This document shows positions 25,976 to 35,528 of a stretch of 64,000 nucleotides of DNA, one piece after another. The notes under the pieces are model-generated. The model was not told the DNA's origin. It ran no database searches and saw only the letters and a program-made list of their open reading frames with translations. Each line of letters starts with the position of its first letter. Positions within the stretch are counted from its first letter, which is position 1. The stretch comes from [Leptolyngbya] sp. JSC-1 (lineage in GTDB: Bacteria > Cyanobacteriota > Cyanobacteriia > Elainellales > Elainellaceae). The position numbers were made by a program, and so were the translations under genes. Where the stretch lies: contig KL662191.1 of NCBI GenBank assembly GCA_000733415.1, positions 1,404,676-1,468,675 of the forward strand. Direction: 5' to 3'.

Positions 25976-27037
25976 ATGTCCACGGTTATTATTACTGGTT
26001 CAGCCGGTCTAATCGGCTCGGAATCAGTTCGATTCTTCGCCAATTTGGGATTCAACATCGTGGGTATCGATAATGACATGCGAGCCTACTTTTTTGGCGA
26101 GAAAGCTTCTACAGTTTGGAACCGCAATCTGTTGAAAGACACCTATGGCGATCAATATCAGCACTATGATGCCGACATTCGCAATCGTGAGCAGATTGAG
26201 GCTATTTTCAAAACCTATTCTTCAGAGATCAATCTGATCATCCATACAGCAGCGCAACCTTCCCATGATTGGGCTGCTAGTGATCCCCATGTTGATTTCA
26301 CTGTCAATGCTAACGGTACGCTAGTCCTGCTAGAAGCGACTCGCCAGTGCTGTCCCCATGCTGTTTTTATTTTTACTTCTACAAACAAAGTTTACGGTGA
26401 CACACCTAACTTTTTACCGCTAGAGGAATTAGAAACTCGTTGGGAAATTTCTCCTGAGCATCCCTACTACATTGGAATTGATGAATCAATGTCAATTGAC
26501 AATTCCAAGCATTCGCTGTTTGGAGCATCCAAAGTAGCCGCCGATGTTTTAGTACAAGAGTACGGCAAGTACTTCACGATGAAAACAGCCAGCTTTCGAG
26601 GAGGGTGTTTGACCGGCCCGGCCCATTCGGGTGCAAAACTACACGGGTTCCTAGCCTATCTAATGCAGTGCACCATCACTGGACAGCCCTACACAATTTT
26701 TGGCTACAAAGGCAAACAGGTGCGGGACAATATCCATAGCTTCGACCTCGTCAATGCGTTCTACCACTTCTACCAAAATCCTCGCTGTGGGGAAGTTTAC
26801 AACATAGGCGGCTCCCGCTATAGCAACTGTTCTATGCTGGAGGCTATCTCAATTTGTGAAGAATTGACCGGCAAAAAGCTCAGTTACACCTATACTGACG
26901 ATAATCGTTCCGGTGACCATATTTGGTATATTTCTGACGTTAGAAAGTTTCAGCAGCACTACCCAGACTGGCAGTACAAATATACTTTGCAAGATATTTT
27001 GCAAGACATCTATACTGCTCAAGCGCAGCGTTTTTAG
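25976..27037 (+). CDS. NAD-dependent epimerase/dehydratase (CDP-paratose epimerase-like)
   Basis: A 353-residue extended SDR enzyme acting on a nucleotide sugar. The N-terminal TGSAGLIGSESVRFF is the NAD-binding loop; HTAAQPSHDWAASDP and TSTNKVYGD follow. The catalytic YxxxK position reads FGASK, with Phe in place of Tyr. RGGCLTGPAHSG, GKQVRDNIHSFDLVNAF and NIGGSRYSNCSMLEA match the CDP-paratose/tyvelose epimerase-like group. Family members of this wording may share the Phe; the effect on catalysis is unknown. It probably supplies a precursor sugar to the neighbouring transferases. Intergenic distance of 185 bases leaves room for its own promoter. Confidence 0.88.
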   Translation: MSTVIITGSAGLIGSESVRFFANLGFNIVGIDNDMRAYFFGEKASTVWNRNLLKDTYGDQYQHYDADIRNREQIEAIFKTYSSEINLIIHTAAQPSHDWAASDPHVDFTVNANGTLVLLEATRQCCPHAVFIFTSTNKVYGDTPNFLPLEELETRWEISPEHPYYIGIDESMSIDNSKHSLFGASKVAADVLVQEYGKYFTMKTASFRGGCLTGPAHSGAKLHGFLAYLMQCTITGQPYTIFGYKGKQVRDNIHSFDLVNAFYHFYQNPRCGEVYNIGGSRYSNCSMLEAISICEELTGKKLSYTYTDDNRSGDHIWYISDVRKFQQHYPDWQYKYTLQDILQDIYTAQAQRF

Positions 27038-27186
27038 AGCTTGTCGTTTCAGCTCAACAACTTTAACTCAACAATGTTTGATGTACTTCTACCAAGCTAA
27101 ATGAGCTATGGTGCATTAGACAACGTGGATCAAGCAAACTAGATTAACAAACCGAAAATTTGCCCTGCATGGATTGCAGTTGAATT

Positions 27187-29595
27187 ATGAATACGTTGAC
27201 CCAACAGGCACAGCTACGGCAAAAACTCTCGGCTCGGCTTGAGCAATTGAGAACAGCTCAGCAAAAACCTCAACTCGATGCAATTGTGACCCACTGTGAG
27301 ATCAACGAACGGCAAGGCGTAGGCATTTTGCTACAGCGAATTGGCGAACAGAACCAAGACGTTTTGACTATCCGCTCCCACAATCTTTATGATGGTGTAC
27401 AGGACTTTGGTAGATTCAATTTCTGCTTAAAACACGATAGCCAAAATCAGTTTTATATCCTCAATCGGGTCAGCCAGGCACTCAAGGGGCACCAGATTAA
27501 AAGAATTCTGTCAGTGCCTTATTTTACAGATGATGTTCTCTCTACAATTGCTCTCAAAGATTTGTACGACGTCCCCCTGTGCACATATTTGATGGACGAT
27601 CAAAATATTTATGCCAGAAATATTCCTGATCAGTATATTCGAGAACTGCTAGCAAAATCAGATCTCTGCCTAGGCATTTCCAGAGAGCTATGTCAGGCGT
27701 ATCAGCAAAAATATCAGGTCCAATTCTGGTGGTTGCCACCAGTCATCCCAGGCAAATTTATTCACCCTCACCCTCAACTGTTGTCACCAGATCGTTTAGC
27801 AACTCAGCGCGGAATTATTGTCGGCAATATTTGGAGTCCAGCTTGGCTAAATCGACTTCGCGGTCTGACACGAACCACAAGCATTCCCTTAGATTGGTAT
27901 GGCAAGCCCAATCGAAACTGGCTGAAATTTGAAGACCATGAGCTTCAGCAAGACGGAATTACTTTTCGGGGTTATTTACCCGAAACCGAACTAGTGACAC
28001 CGTTGCGTCAAGCTCCCTATGCTGTAGTGCCTACAGGGGCAGGCAATGATGATGACGACAGACCTGAAATTGCTAAGCTCAGCCTACCTTCACGAATCAG
28101 TTTTATTACTGCCGCCGGAAATACTCCTATTCTTGTGGTGGGTCGGCGCGATAGTGTAGCGGCCAAATTTGTTGAAGAGTTTGAGATCGGCGTCGTCTGC
28201 AGCTACGATGCAGATGAGTTTCAGGACGCAGTCGAATACCTCTGTTCTGCTCAAGTGCAGCAGATTATGCGTGGTCGGATCGCCGAGTTAGCCAGCGCCC
28301 TCTCAGCGGATGGCATTGGTGAATGGATTTGGAATTCGCTGGCCCACGGTAGACCGATCAACACTCGCTTTGAAAATCTCAAGCCTCGCCATCAAAATCT
28401 GACAGCTGCGAATCAACGCTTGCCCCAGTTCAAGCAAAAACTAACCGATGCTAGTGTCATTATTACCCTCAACGAAGTAACCGAAAAGCATGGTACTGGA
28501 GCGTTGGTGAACCGCATTTTTGCCGGAACACCTCGTGTTTTTTCAATTCGCTCCCACAACCACTATGGCGCAGACCACCAGTTTGGCGATGTCAGTGTTC
28601 AGTTGTCGCAACGTGACTGCACCCGTCATCAAGCGTTTCAAAACATCCTCAATGCGTTGCGAGGTTGCACGGTTGCACGGGCGTTTTGCGTGCCCTATGC
28701 TCCGGACGATTTGATCTCGTCTATTGCAGTTAAGGAGCTGTTTGATGTGCCGCTAGGCACCTACATCATGGACGATCAGAATATTGTCGTCAAAAGTATT
28801 CCCGATCCGCTCATGCTGGAGTTTCTCAGTAAATGCTCAGTTCGATTTGCTACCCATCCTGAACTCAGAGATGCTTACGAAGCTAAATATAATCTCAAAT
28901 TTTGGCTACTGCCTGCTATCGTGCAAGAGGTTTTGATTAATCGAACCTTGCACCAACCCAAACCGGAATTAGTAGCAAGCAAAACGGGCGTATTAATTGG
29001 CAGTATTTGGAGTAAAAACTGGTTTGAAATGCTGCAACAGGCCGCCCAAGGAGCCAACATCTACCTCGATTGGTTTGGACACAATCAATATTACTGGTTG
29101 AAAGAACCCCTGGAAAGTATTCGCCAAAAGGGGATTACCTCCCACGGCATCTTACCTGAACCCGAACTGGCTGAGCGACTCAAATCCTACCCCTATGTGA
29201 TTGTGCCAACCGGCACTTTGGATGAACGCGACGACCGTCAGGAACTTTCCCGCCTCAGCCTACCCGGACGCATTATTTTTGCGATGGCAACCGCTGGAAC
29301 ACCCGTGATTATCCTGGGCAGTCCCAAGACAGGGGCGGCTCGATTCGTACAGCGATTTGGCATCGGGACAGTCTGTGACTATGATGCTGACCAACTGCGA
29401 GCAGCCGTTGAATATGTCACGACGCCAACAGTTCAGCGCCAAATGCGTGAACAAGCCCTAGCCGCTGGTCCACAGTTTTCTGCCGTTGGGATTCGAGACT
29501 GGGTTTGGAACTCTCTAGCTAAGGGCGAGCCATCCGATCAGCGTTTCGAGCAACTATTTCCCGATCTACCGGATGATTCCCGACCTACCGGATGA
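27187..29595 (+). CDS. Two-domain GT-B-like putative glycosyltransferase
   Basis: 802 residues made of two copies of the domain seen at 24489. Copy A (about 1-400) has CEINERQGVGILL, IRSHNLYDGVQDFG, DVPLCTYLMDDQNI and LPETELVTPL. Copy B (about 410-795) has NEVTEKHGTGALV, IRSHNHYGADHQFGD, DVPLGTYIMDDQNI and LPEPELAERL. Copy B is closer to the single-domain protein than to copy A (for example HGTG against QGVG). Two fused transferase units may add two sugars in sequence or form an internal dimer. The RBS region is weak. Function is inferred from context only. Confidence 0.75.
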   Translation: MNTLTQQAQLRQKLSARLEQLRTAQQKPQLDAIVTHCEINERQGVGILLQRIGEQNQDVLTIRSHNLYDGVQDFGRFNFCLKHDSQNQFYILNRVSQALKGHQIKRILSVPYFTDDVLSTIALKDLYDVPLCTYLMDDQNIYARNIPDQYIRELLAKSDLCLGISRELCQAYQQKYQVQFWWLPPVIPGKFIHPHPQLLSPDRLATQRGIIVGNIWSPAWLNRLRGLTRTTSIPLDWYGKPNRNWLKFEDHELQQDGITFRGYLPETELVTPLRQAPYAVVPTGAGNDDDDRPEIAKLSLPSRISFITAAGNTPILVVGRRDSVAAKFVEEFEIGVVCSYDADEFQDAVEYLCSAQVQQIMRGRIAELASALSADGIGEWIWNSLAHGRPINTRFENLKPRHQNLTAANQRLPQFKQKLTDASVIITLNEVTEKHGTGALVNRIFAGTPRVFSIRSHNHYGADHQFGDVSVQLSQRDCTRHQAFQNILNALRGCTVARAFCVPYAPDDLISSIAVKELFDVPLGTYIMDDQNIVVKSIPDPLMLEFLSKCSVRFATHPELRDAYEAKYNLKFWLLPAIVQEVLINRTLHQPKPELVASKTGVLIGSIWSKNWFEMLQQAAQGANIYLDWFGHNQYYWLKEPLESIRQKGITSHGILPEPELAERLKSYPYVIVPTGTLDERDDRQELSRLSLPGRIIFAMATAGTPVIILGSPKTGAARFVQRFGIGTVCDYDADQLRAAVEYVTTPTVQRQMREQALAAGPQFSAVGIRDWVWNSLAKGEPSDQRFEQLFPDLPDDSRPTG

Positions 29596-29661
29596 GGTAG
29601 AGTAGACTGGATACTTAATCATGTTGGTAACCATAGGTCAATTTTTATAGGTCAATTTCCA

Positions 29662-32412
29662 ATGTCTGAACAACCGATCCCCCCAGCCGGTCGATCTTCT
29701 CTATTCAATCTTCCCTTGGTGAGTCGGGTAAAGGTGGTCAAAGACCTCTTATTGACCAAGCTAGATGGGCTGCACGAGCAACTCCAGACTATAGACTCTA
29801 CAGTCCAAACGCTAGATTCCAACTTTAAAGCCCTAGGCGCTACTACTAACGACTTGGCAAAGAACGATATTGCTCTGTTAGAAGCAACTATCGGCCTAAT
29901 TGAAACACTTCAAGAAAACCAACAGTCGATTGAGCAGCAGAACCGCATGATTTTGGCCCTGCTGAGGCAAACCATTGCTAGTATTCAGCACCAAGAACAT
30001 GTATCGTCACAAGTGCTGCCCGAAGTGAAAACAATTCTGCAAGAGATTCGCCAGCAGGAACAGACAAACTATCAAGCGTTGGAACAATCGCTGCATCAAA
30101 ATGCAGCGCAAATTACCCAGCAAATTCAGTTAACCGAACGCAAGATTGACCAATCGTCGAACCAAATCACTCAGCAGCTTGAATTAACCGAACGCAAGAT
30201 TGACCAATCCGCTGAACACATTGCTCAACAGCTTGAGCAGACCGAACGCAAGATTGACCAATCCGTTGAACACATTGCTCAACAGCTTGAGCAGACCGAA
30301 CAAACCGTTAAGCATGTCAGTGAGCATCAATCAGCATCGTTAAAAACAACACTCCACTCCATTCAGCGTCAAAATTCCTCAATCTTGTACTACGCCTCAA
30401 AAGCTTCAAGTAACAGCAATTCTAATCGAGTGAACGGTGCTGATCCAGTGATGCAAACTCCATCAATAGGAGTAGCCACGGCTAAGCCATTTTATTTTTT
30501 TCATATTCCAAAAACAGCAGGAACAAGTCTACGGTTCTGGCTGCTAGAGTTATTCGCACAGGAGGACTATCTCGAATGTTTCTTCTTGGAAGATCTAGAA
30601 AAGATATCGTCAGAAAAAATTGCTCAACATCGGTTCTTTAGCGGTCATCTCGGCTTCAGTCTGTGTCAAGCGTTACCCCAACCGCCCGACATTGTCACTT
30701 GGTTGCGAGAGCCGGTAGAGCGAGAAATCTCCCAATACAACTACCTCCGTCAAAAGCGGAGTATGCTGCTGGATCAAGTCACTCAATCCCGCTCGGTTGA
30801 ATACATTGATGCCGCTTCTCAACTCGGAATCGCAGACCTGCTGCAATCGGAGCTTCATCTAGGTTATTACGATAACCTACAGGTTCGATATCTATCTGGA
30901 ATTGCGCCAGGGCAGTATGGCCAGATACCTAACGACGATGACGCCAATAATCTTAGCTTATGGACACGAGCGGCCAAGCAAAACTGCGACGATGAAATGC
31001 TAGCAGCCGCAAAGCGCAATTTGCTTGATTTACTTCATTTTGGCCTATGTGAGTCAATGCAGGCTTCTATCGAGCTGCTATGCTATCGGGCGAATTGGGC
31101 ACCTCGTCAATTTAATCTCCATCTCAACCGCAGCCAAACCGGAGCTAAAGCGTTGGCAGATGCCCTTTCTGCGGAGGAAATTACCATCATTCGCGAGGTT
31201 AATAAATACGATCTTGCACTCTATGAATTTGCTAAAGCTGAGTTCAAATTGCGCTATCAAGAACTGTGGGAGGAAAGCCTGAGGGCTAAAAAGCATTATT
31301 TTGACCTATTCCCTGATGCTGAAAGACTCCCTACCTACGTAGATCCGTTTGAGCCAGAACCCCAAACCAGCCCAGTTGTCTCTGATTTTCTTGAGGAACA
31401 TTTTCAACATCAGCATTCTGCAGATAAGAAGTTAGAGCGATTAAATATCAAATTCTCAGATCCTATATTTCTCTCCGGCTGGTATCCGCGAGAATACAAC
31501 AACCCCTTGAAAACATGGCTGCGATGGGCAGGACCTGACACAACATCCTACTTATATCTACCTCTAAAGCCCGGTTCGAGCTATCGAATTAGTTTTTGGG
31601 TTCTATTTTGTATGTCTGCTAATATTCAAGAATCTATCTCTCTAGAGGTCGAAGGAACACCAATTCCATTGCAATCTCTTTACGTAACTGATGCAAACGA
31701 AAATGTTCAGTCGCTATTAACAGGAGTAATCCCATCTGAATTGATTAGCGAAGATCTCGCTTACACCAAAATCATCTTTAAAACTAATCGAGTTGTTCCT
31801 CTTGAAGTTGCTGAATCAGATCCTCCTGTCCGATATGTTAGTTTCGCAACCAACGGACTAACAATTGAGCCAGTAACCGATCCTAATTTAGTTGAAGCTT
31901 TGCTGCAGACCAATGCGCAGCTTCAGAAATTCCAGGATCGCTCTCATCACTTTGAGGCTCAAGTTCAGCAGATTCAAACAGCCCTTCACGACTCCCAAGC
32001 ACAGGTGCAGCAATTTCAGGCTGAGTTGCAACAATTAAAAGAGCACGCTGCTGCGATTCAGATTGAACAATCATTAGTTGAGGAGCAACCACAGCCTCAT
32101 GTAGTTGAGGAGCAAATGCAGCTCCATGTTCAAGAAATACTGCAAGAGGCTCAACTTCAGACTCAGCAACTTCAGAGTGAATTACATCAATCCTGTCAGG
32201 AATTGGAACAAACTAAAAAAATTCTGAAAAAGACGCAAAGCAAACTCGAGCGAGTAGATAATAAACGCAAGCAATTCCGTCAACAGCTAGAACAAACTCG
32301 AGCACAGCTTCAGCAAACACAAGCAGAAGTTGAGGCCATGGAAACCAGTAAGTTTTGGAAGATGAGAAAAACCTGGTTTAAGATTAAAGATTCAATTGGG
32401 TTAGGTCATTGA
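29662..32412 (+). CDS. Sulfotransferase with coiled coils and METSKFW tail (916 aa)
   Basis: Four parts: an N-terminal coiled coil (about 25-245) with four tandem 18-residue units (QQLEQTERKIDQSVEHIA type), a sulfotransferase domain (about 275-530) with the PAPS 5'-phosphosulfate loop HIPKTAGTSL and the 3'-phosphate motif WLREPVEREISQYNYL, a beta-sandwich-like module (about 594-740: SGWYPREY, RWAGPDT, YRISFWVL), and a C-terminal coiled coil ending in METSKFWKMRKTWFKIK. It should transfer sulfate from PAPS to a sugar, probably of a surface polysaccharide. No signal peptide. A paralogue without the first coiled coil follows. Confidence 0.82.
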   Translation: MSEQPIPPAGRSSLFNLPLVSRVKVVKDLLLTKLDGLHEQLQTIDSTVQTLDSNFKALGATTNDLAKNDIALLEATIGLIETLQENQQSIEQQNRMILALLRQTIASIQHQEHVSSQVLPEVKTILQEIRQQEQTNYQALEQSLHQNAAQITQQIQLTERKIDQSSNQITQQLELTERKIDQSAEHIAQQLEQTERKIDQSVEHIAQQLEQTEQTVKHVSEHQSASLKTTLHSIQRQNSSILYYASKASSNSNSNRVNGADPVMQTPSIGVATAKPFYFFHIPKTAGTSLRFWLLELFAQEDYLECFFLEDLEKISSEKIAQHRFFSGHLGFSLCQALPQPPDIVTWLREPVEREISQYNYLRQKRSMLLDQVTQSRSVEYIDAASQLGIADLLQSELHLGYYDNLQVRYLSGIAPGQYGQIPNDDDANNLSLWTRAAKQNCDDEMLAAAKRNLLDLLHFGLCESMQASIELLCYRANWAPRQFNLHLNRSQTGAKALADALSAEEITIIREVNKYDLALYEFAKAEFKLRYQELWEESLRAKKHYFDLFPDAERLPTYVDPFEPEPQTSPVVSDFLEEHFQHQHSADKKLERLNIKFSDPIFLSGWYPREYNNPLKTWLRWAGPDTTSYLYLPLKPGSSYRISFWVLFCMSANIQESISLEVEGTPIPLQSLYVTDANENVQSLLTGVIPSELISEDLAYTKIIFKTNRVVPLEVAESDPPVRYVSFATNGLTIEPVTDPNLVEALLQTNAQLQKFQDRSHHFEAQVQQIQTALHDSQAQVQQFQAELQQLKEHAAAIQIEQSLVEEQPQPHVVEEQMQLHVQEILQEAQLQTQQLQSELHQSCQELEQTKKILKKTQSKLERVDNKRKQFRQQLEQTRAQLQQTQAEVEAMETSKFWKMRKTWFKIKDSIGLGH

Positions 32413-32573
32413 TTAATTTTAGGTGTTCTGAGGATAGAAATTGTATAGGGTAATGCCTGTGGAGATGTACCTCCTAATAGTTCAAATTTACTGATTAAAA
32501 GCCTACTGAGATAAGCGCACAATTCAATTCAATCAAAATTAATGCAAAAGTAGAGTTGAGTTAGCAAAGACTC

Positions 32574-34358
32574 ATGTCATTATCCACTAAGCCTTTCTAT
32601 TTTCTACATATTCCTAAAACAGCGGGTACAAGCTTGCTAAGCTGGCTACGTGATTTTTTTGCAGTAGAAGACTACCTTGAGTGCTTTGATTTAGAACCTC
32701 TAGAGCAAATACCGTTAAATAAACTTTCACAATATCGTCTATTCTCTGGTCATTTTGGACTTGAACTGTATAATCTTTTCCCAGGGCCACTTGATACAAT
32801 TACTTGGCTACGTGAACCAATTGCCCTACAAATTTCACAATACAATTACTTCCGTAGCAACCGAGAAAAACTTCTAAATTATTTTTCTTCAGACTCTCGC
32901 TCAAAAGCCATTAAATATCTTCAAGCAGCTAATGAACTTTCGTTAGTGGAGCTTTGCCAGCAGTATCAAGGATATGTAGACAATCTTCAAGTGCGCTACC
33001 TTGCAGGAAATGCCCCTCGTTATGCTGCAGGTAAGTACGAATGCAATGAAGATATGTTGGAAACTGCAAAGAACAATCTGCTAGAGTTACTGCATTTCGG
33101 CTTTTGTGAATGGATGCAGCCCTCGATTGAATTGCTTTGTTATCGAGCAAAATGGCCGCCTCGCAAGTTTGATCTTCATCTCAATCGCGGTTCCACTAGT
33201 ACTGAAGATATGCTAGCTCGCCTATCCGCGGATGAGCTGGCCATACTCCGCAATCTGAATAAGTATGATTCTGCTCTCTATGAATTTGCTAAAACCGAAT
33301 TCAAACAACGTTATCGACAGATGTGGGAGAACTGCTCGCAAGTAGTTTCACGTAAACAATTAATTGATAGCTCGAAAATCATCCTAGCCGACACCCCTTT
33401 TAAGCAGCAAGGGCATGAAGTTCAAGAGCTAATCCACCAGCTTCTTGAGGAAAACTTTTGTTGCCATGCTGAAAAGCAGACAAACCATTTCTACATCAAG
33501 TTCTCGGAAGCTGTATTTACCTCTGGCTGGTATCCAAGAGAGTATCATGCACCATTAAAAACATGGGTTCGTTGGGCTGGCCCTGAAACTGCCTCTTCAA
33601 TTTATCTTGCTTTGAAAGTAGGTCTGAGTTATCGAATTAGTTTTTGGCTCTTGATGTGCTTAGCTCCAGATATTCAAGATTCACTTCGCATTGAAGTTAA
33701 TGATGTACCAATTGAAATAGAGCGCATTTACGTAGGGGACATCAATAATACATCTCAAACACTCGTGACAGGTGTAATTCCTGCTGAATTAATGAAGGAA
33801 GAAACTAGCTATACCAAACTCACTTTCAAAGTCAATCGAGTTATGCCCCTTGGGATTAACACTGGTGTTTCTAAGCAAACTAGTTTTGCAATTGATGGCC
33901 TGTACATTGAGCCATTGACCATGATGAGTTTAGTTGACTCTGCATTGCAGTTAAACACCAAGCTTCAGGAAAAAGATGAACGAATCTGGTACCTTGAGTA
34001 TGTTTATAAGGAAGCTTGGGAAGGATGGCAGACAGCCCAAACAGAAGGACAGCAACTTCAACATAAGTTAGAGCAAGAGAGAAGTCAGTATCAACATAAG
34101 TTAGAGCAAGAGAGAAGTCAGTATCAACAAATCCACACCGAGCTAGGACAGTCTCATTCCGAGCTAAGCCAAGTTCGAGAGGAGTTGAAAGAAATTGACA
34201 GCAGACGCAAGCAACTCGATCAAGAGTTAAAGCAAACCCAAATACAGCTTCAGCAAGCCCAGGCTCGCATTGCTGCTATGGAAACTAGTAAATTTTGGCA
34301 TTTGAGAAAAACCTGGTTTAGGCTCAAACAGACCCTTGGTGTAGGGCAAGGTGAATAG
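32574..34358 (+). CDS. Sulfotransferase with METSKFW tail, paralogue (594 aa)
   Basis: A paralogue of the 916-residue neighbour. The sulfotransferase domain (about 5-255) starts right at the N-terminus with YFLHIPKTAGTSLLSWL and TWLREPIALQISQYNY. The beta-sandwich-like module (about 304-455) repeats SGWYPREY, RWAGPET and YRISFWLL. A coiled coil (about 470-565) contains a perfect 11-residue tandem duplication (HKLEQERSQYQ), and the protein ends METSKFWHLRKTWFRLK. Two paralogues may sulfate different positions or sugars. It appears active since both PAPS motifs are intact. Confidence 0.82.
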   Translation: MSLSTKPFYFLHIPKTAGTSLLSWLRDFFAVEDYLECFDLEPLEQIPLNKLSQYRLFSGHFGLELYNLFPGPLDTITWLREPIALQISQYNYFRSNREKLLNYFSSDSRSKAIKYLQAANELSLVELCQQYQGYVDNLQVRYLAGNAPRYAAGKYECNEDMLETAKNNLLELLHFGFCEWMQPSIELLCYRAKWPPRKFDLHLNRGSTSTEDMLARLSADELAILRNLNKYDSALYEFAKTEFKQRYRQMWENCSQVVSRKQLIDSSKIILADTPFKQQGHEVQELIHQLLEENFCCHAEKQTNHFYIKFSEAVFTSGWYPREYHAPLKTWVRWAGPETASSIYLALKVGLSYRISFWLLMCLAPDIQDSLRIEVNDVPIEIERIYVGDINNTSQTLVTGVIPAELMKEETSYTKLTFKVNRVMPLGINTGVSKQTSFAIDGLYIEPLTMMSLVDSALQLNTKLQEKDERIWYLEYVYKEAWEGWQTAQTEGQQLQHKLEQERSQYQHKLEQERSQYQQIHTELGQSHSELSQVREELKEIDSRRKQLDQELKQTQIQLQQAQARIAAMETSKFWHLRKTWFRLKQTLGVGQGE

Positions 34359-34475
34359 ATTAACCGGGCAGGGAATAAGGGCTATCCAGTCTGCTAAAAG
34401 CTGTGGTAATTGGGTATTAAGTCTAAATCGCTTTAGAATGAAGGCGATCTCTCATCCCCTTTAAAGCGTAAAATC

Positions 34476-35516
34476 GTGAAAGTTTCGATTATCACCGTCT
34501 GCAAAAACTCTGAGCAAACGCTAGAGCGCGCTATTCAAAGCGTAGTTCACCAATCCTATTCAAATATTGAATATATAGTTATTGATGGGAATTCGACTGA
34601 TAGTACAAAGGAAATTATTAATCGCTATCATTCCAAGATTACGCATTTTGTCAGCGAGACAGACGACGGTGTTTACCAAGCGATGAACAAAGGCGTTCAC
34701 TTAGCGTCAGGAGATTGGATTTATTTTGTCAACTCAGATGATTACCTGTTTGATAACAATGTAATTCAAGATTTAGTTGATTTCACCTCTACCTGCACCG
34801 ACTGTAACTTTATCTACGGCAATCACGAAGCTCGTTACACAACTGGCGAATCTAATATTCATAAACCCGCTCCGCCAGAACAGATGCTAGAGGAAATGGT
34901 CAGCTTAGGCGAATGCATGATCCAACCTGCCTGTTTCTTTCAAGCTGAGTTGTTTCGTAAACTAGGACCATTCAATGAAACTTACAAAATTGCCGCTGAT
35001 TACGAATGGTTCGCTAGACTGCTGCAAGATTCTAGCTTAAAGTTATGCTATTACCCACGCACGCTGATTTCCTATGCTCATGGTGGTTTATCGGGTAACA
35101 TTCCAGCTTTGTTTGCCGAAGTATTTGCAATTCAGAATTCAATTCCGCTCTATCAGCAAGAGCCTTGGCTCAGCAAACGCAACCAAAAACTCCAGCAATC
35201 CTTTATCGAAAAGTACGATCTGCTGGAACGCACTCATCAACTGTCGATCAAACGCCTGCACCACATCGAAGCCGTAGAAGCCCATGTCAAAAATTTGGAG
35301 CAGCAAATCCAAACCTTAGAAGTCAAACTAGCCCAAACGACAGCAAACACTTCATCTCCCGTTGCCCAAATGCAAGCCGAACTCGCAGCACTACAGAACA
35401 AAGCAGAGGCTCTGCAAAATCGAATTACAGCAATGGAAACCAGCAAGTTCTGGCAACTCCGCACTGCCTGGTTTAAGCTCAAGCGCCGGATTGGGCTACC
35501 TGCCGATAATGAGTAG
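34476..35516 (+). CDS. Family 2 glycosyltransferase with METSKFW tail
   Basis: 346 residues. The GT-A domain (1-250) has ITVCKNSEQTLERAIQSVVHQSY, IVIDGNSTDSTKEII, the metal-binding NSDDYLF and the acceptor-side AADYEWFARLL, all typical of WcaA-like GT2 enzymes. A coiled coil (about 245-315) follows, then METSKFWQLRTAWFKLKRRIG, nearly the same tail as in the two sulfotransferases though the catalytic domains are unrelated. It likely adds a sugar in the same polymer. It is the last gene of the block and converges with the NUDIX gene 12 bases away. Confidence 0.9.
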   Translation: MKVSIITVCKNSEQTLERAIQSVVHQSYSNIEYIVIDGNSTDSTKEIINRYHSKITHFVSETDDGVYQAMNKGVHLASGDWIYFVNSDDYLFDNNVIQDLVDFTSTCTDCNFIYGNHEARYTTGESNIHKPAPPEQMLEEMVSLGECMIQPACFFQAELFRKLGPFNETYKIAADYEWFARLLQDSSLKLCYYPRTLISYAHGGLSGNIPALFAEVFAIQNSIPLYQQEPWLSKRNQKLQQSFIEKYDLLERTHQLSIKRLHHIEAVEAHVKNLEQQIQTLEVKLAQTTANTSSPVAQMQAELAALQNKAEALQNRITAMETSKFWQLRTAWFKLKRRIGLPADNE

Positions 35517-35528
35517 CGGATTCGGCAC

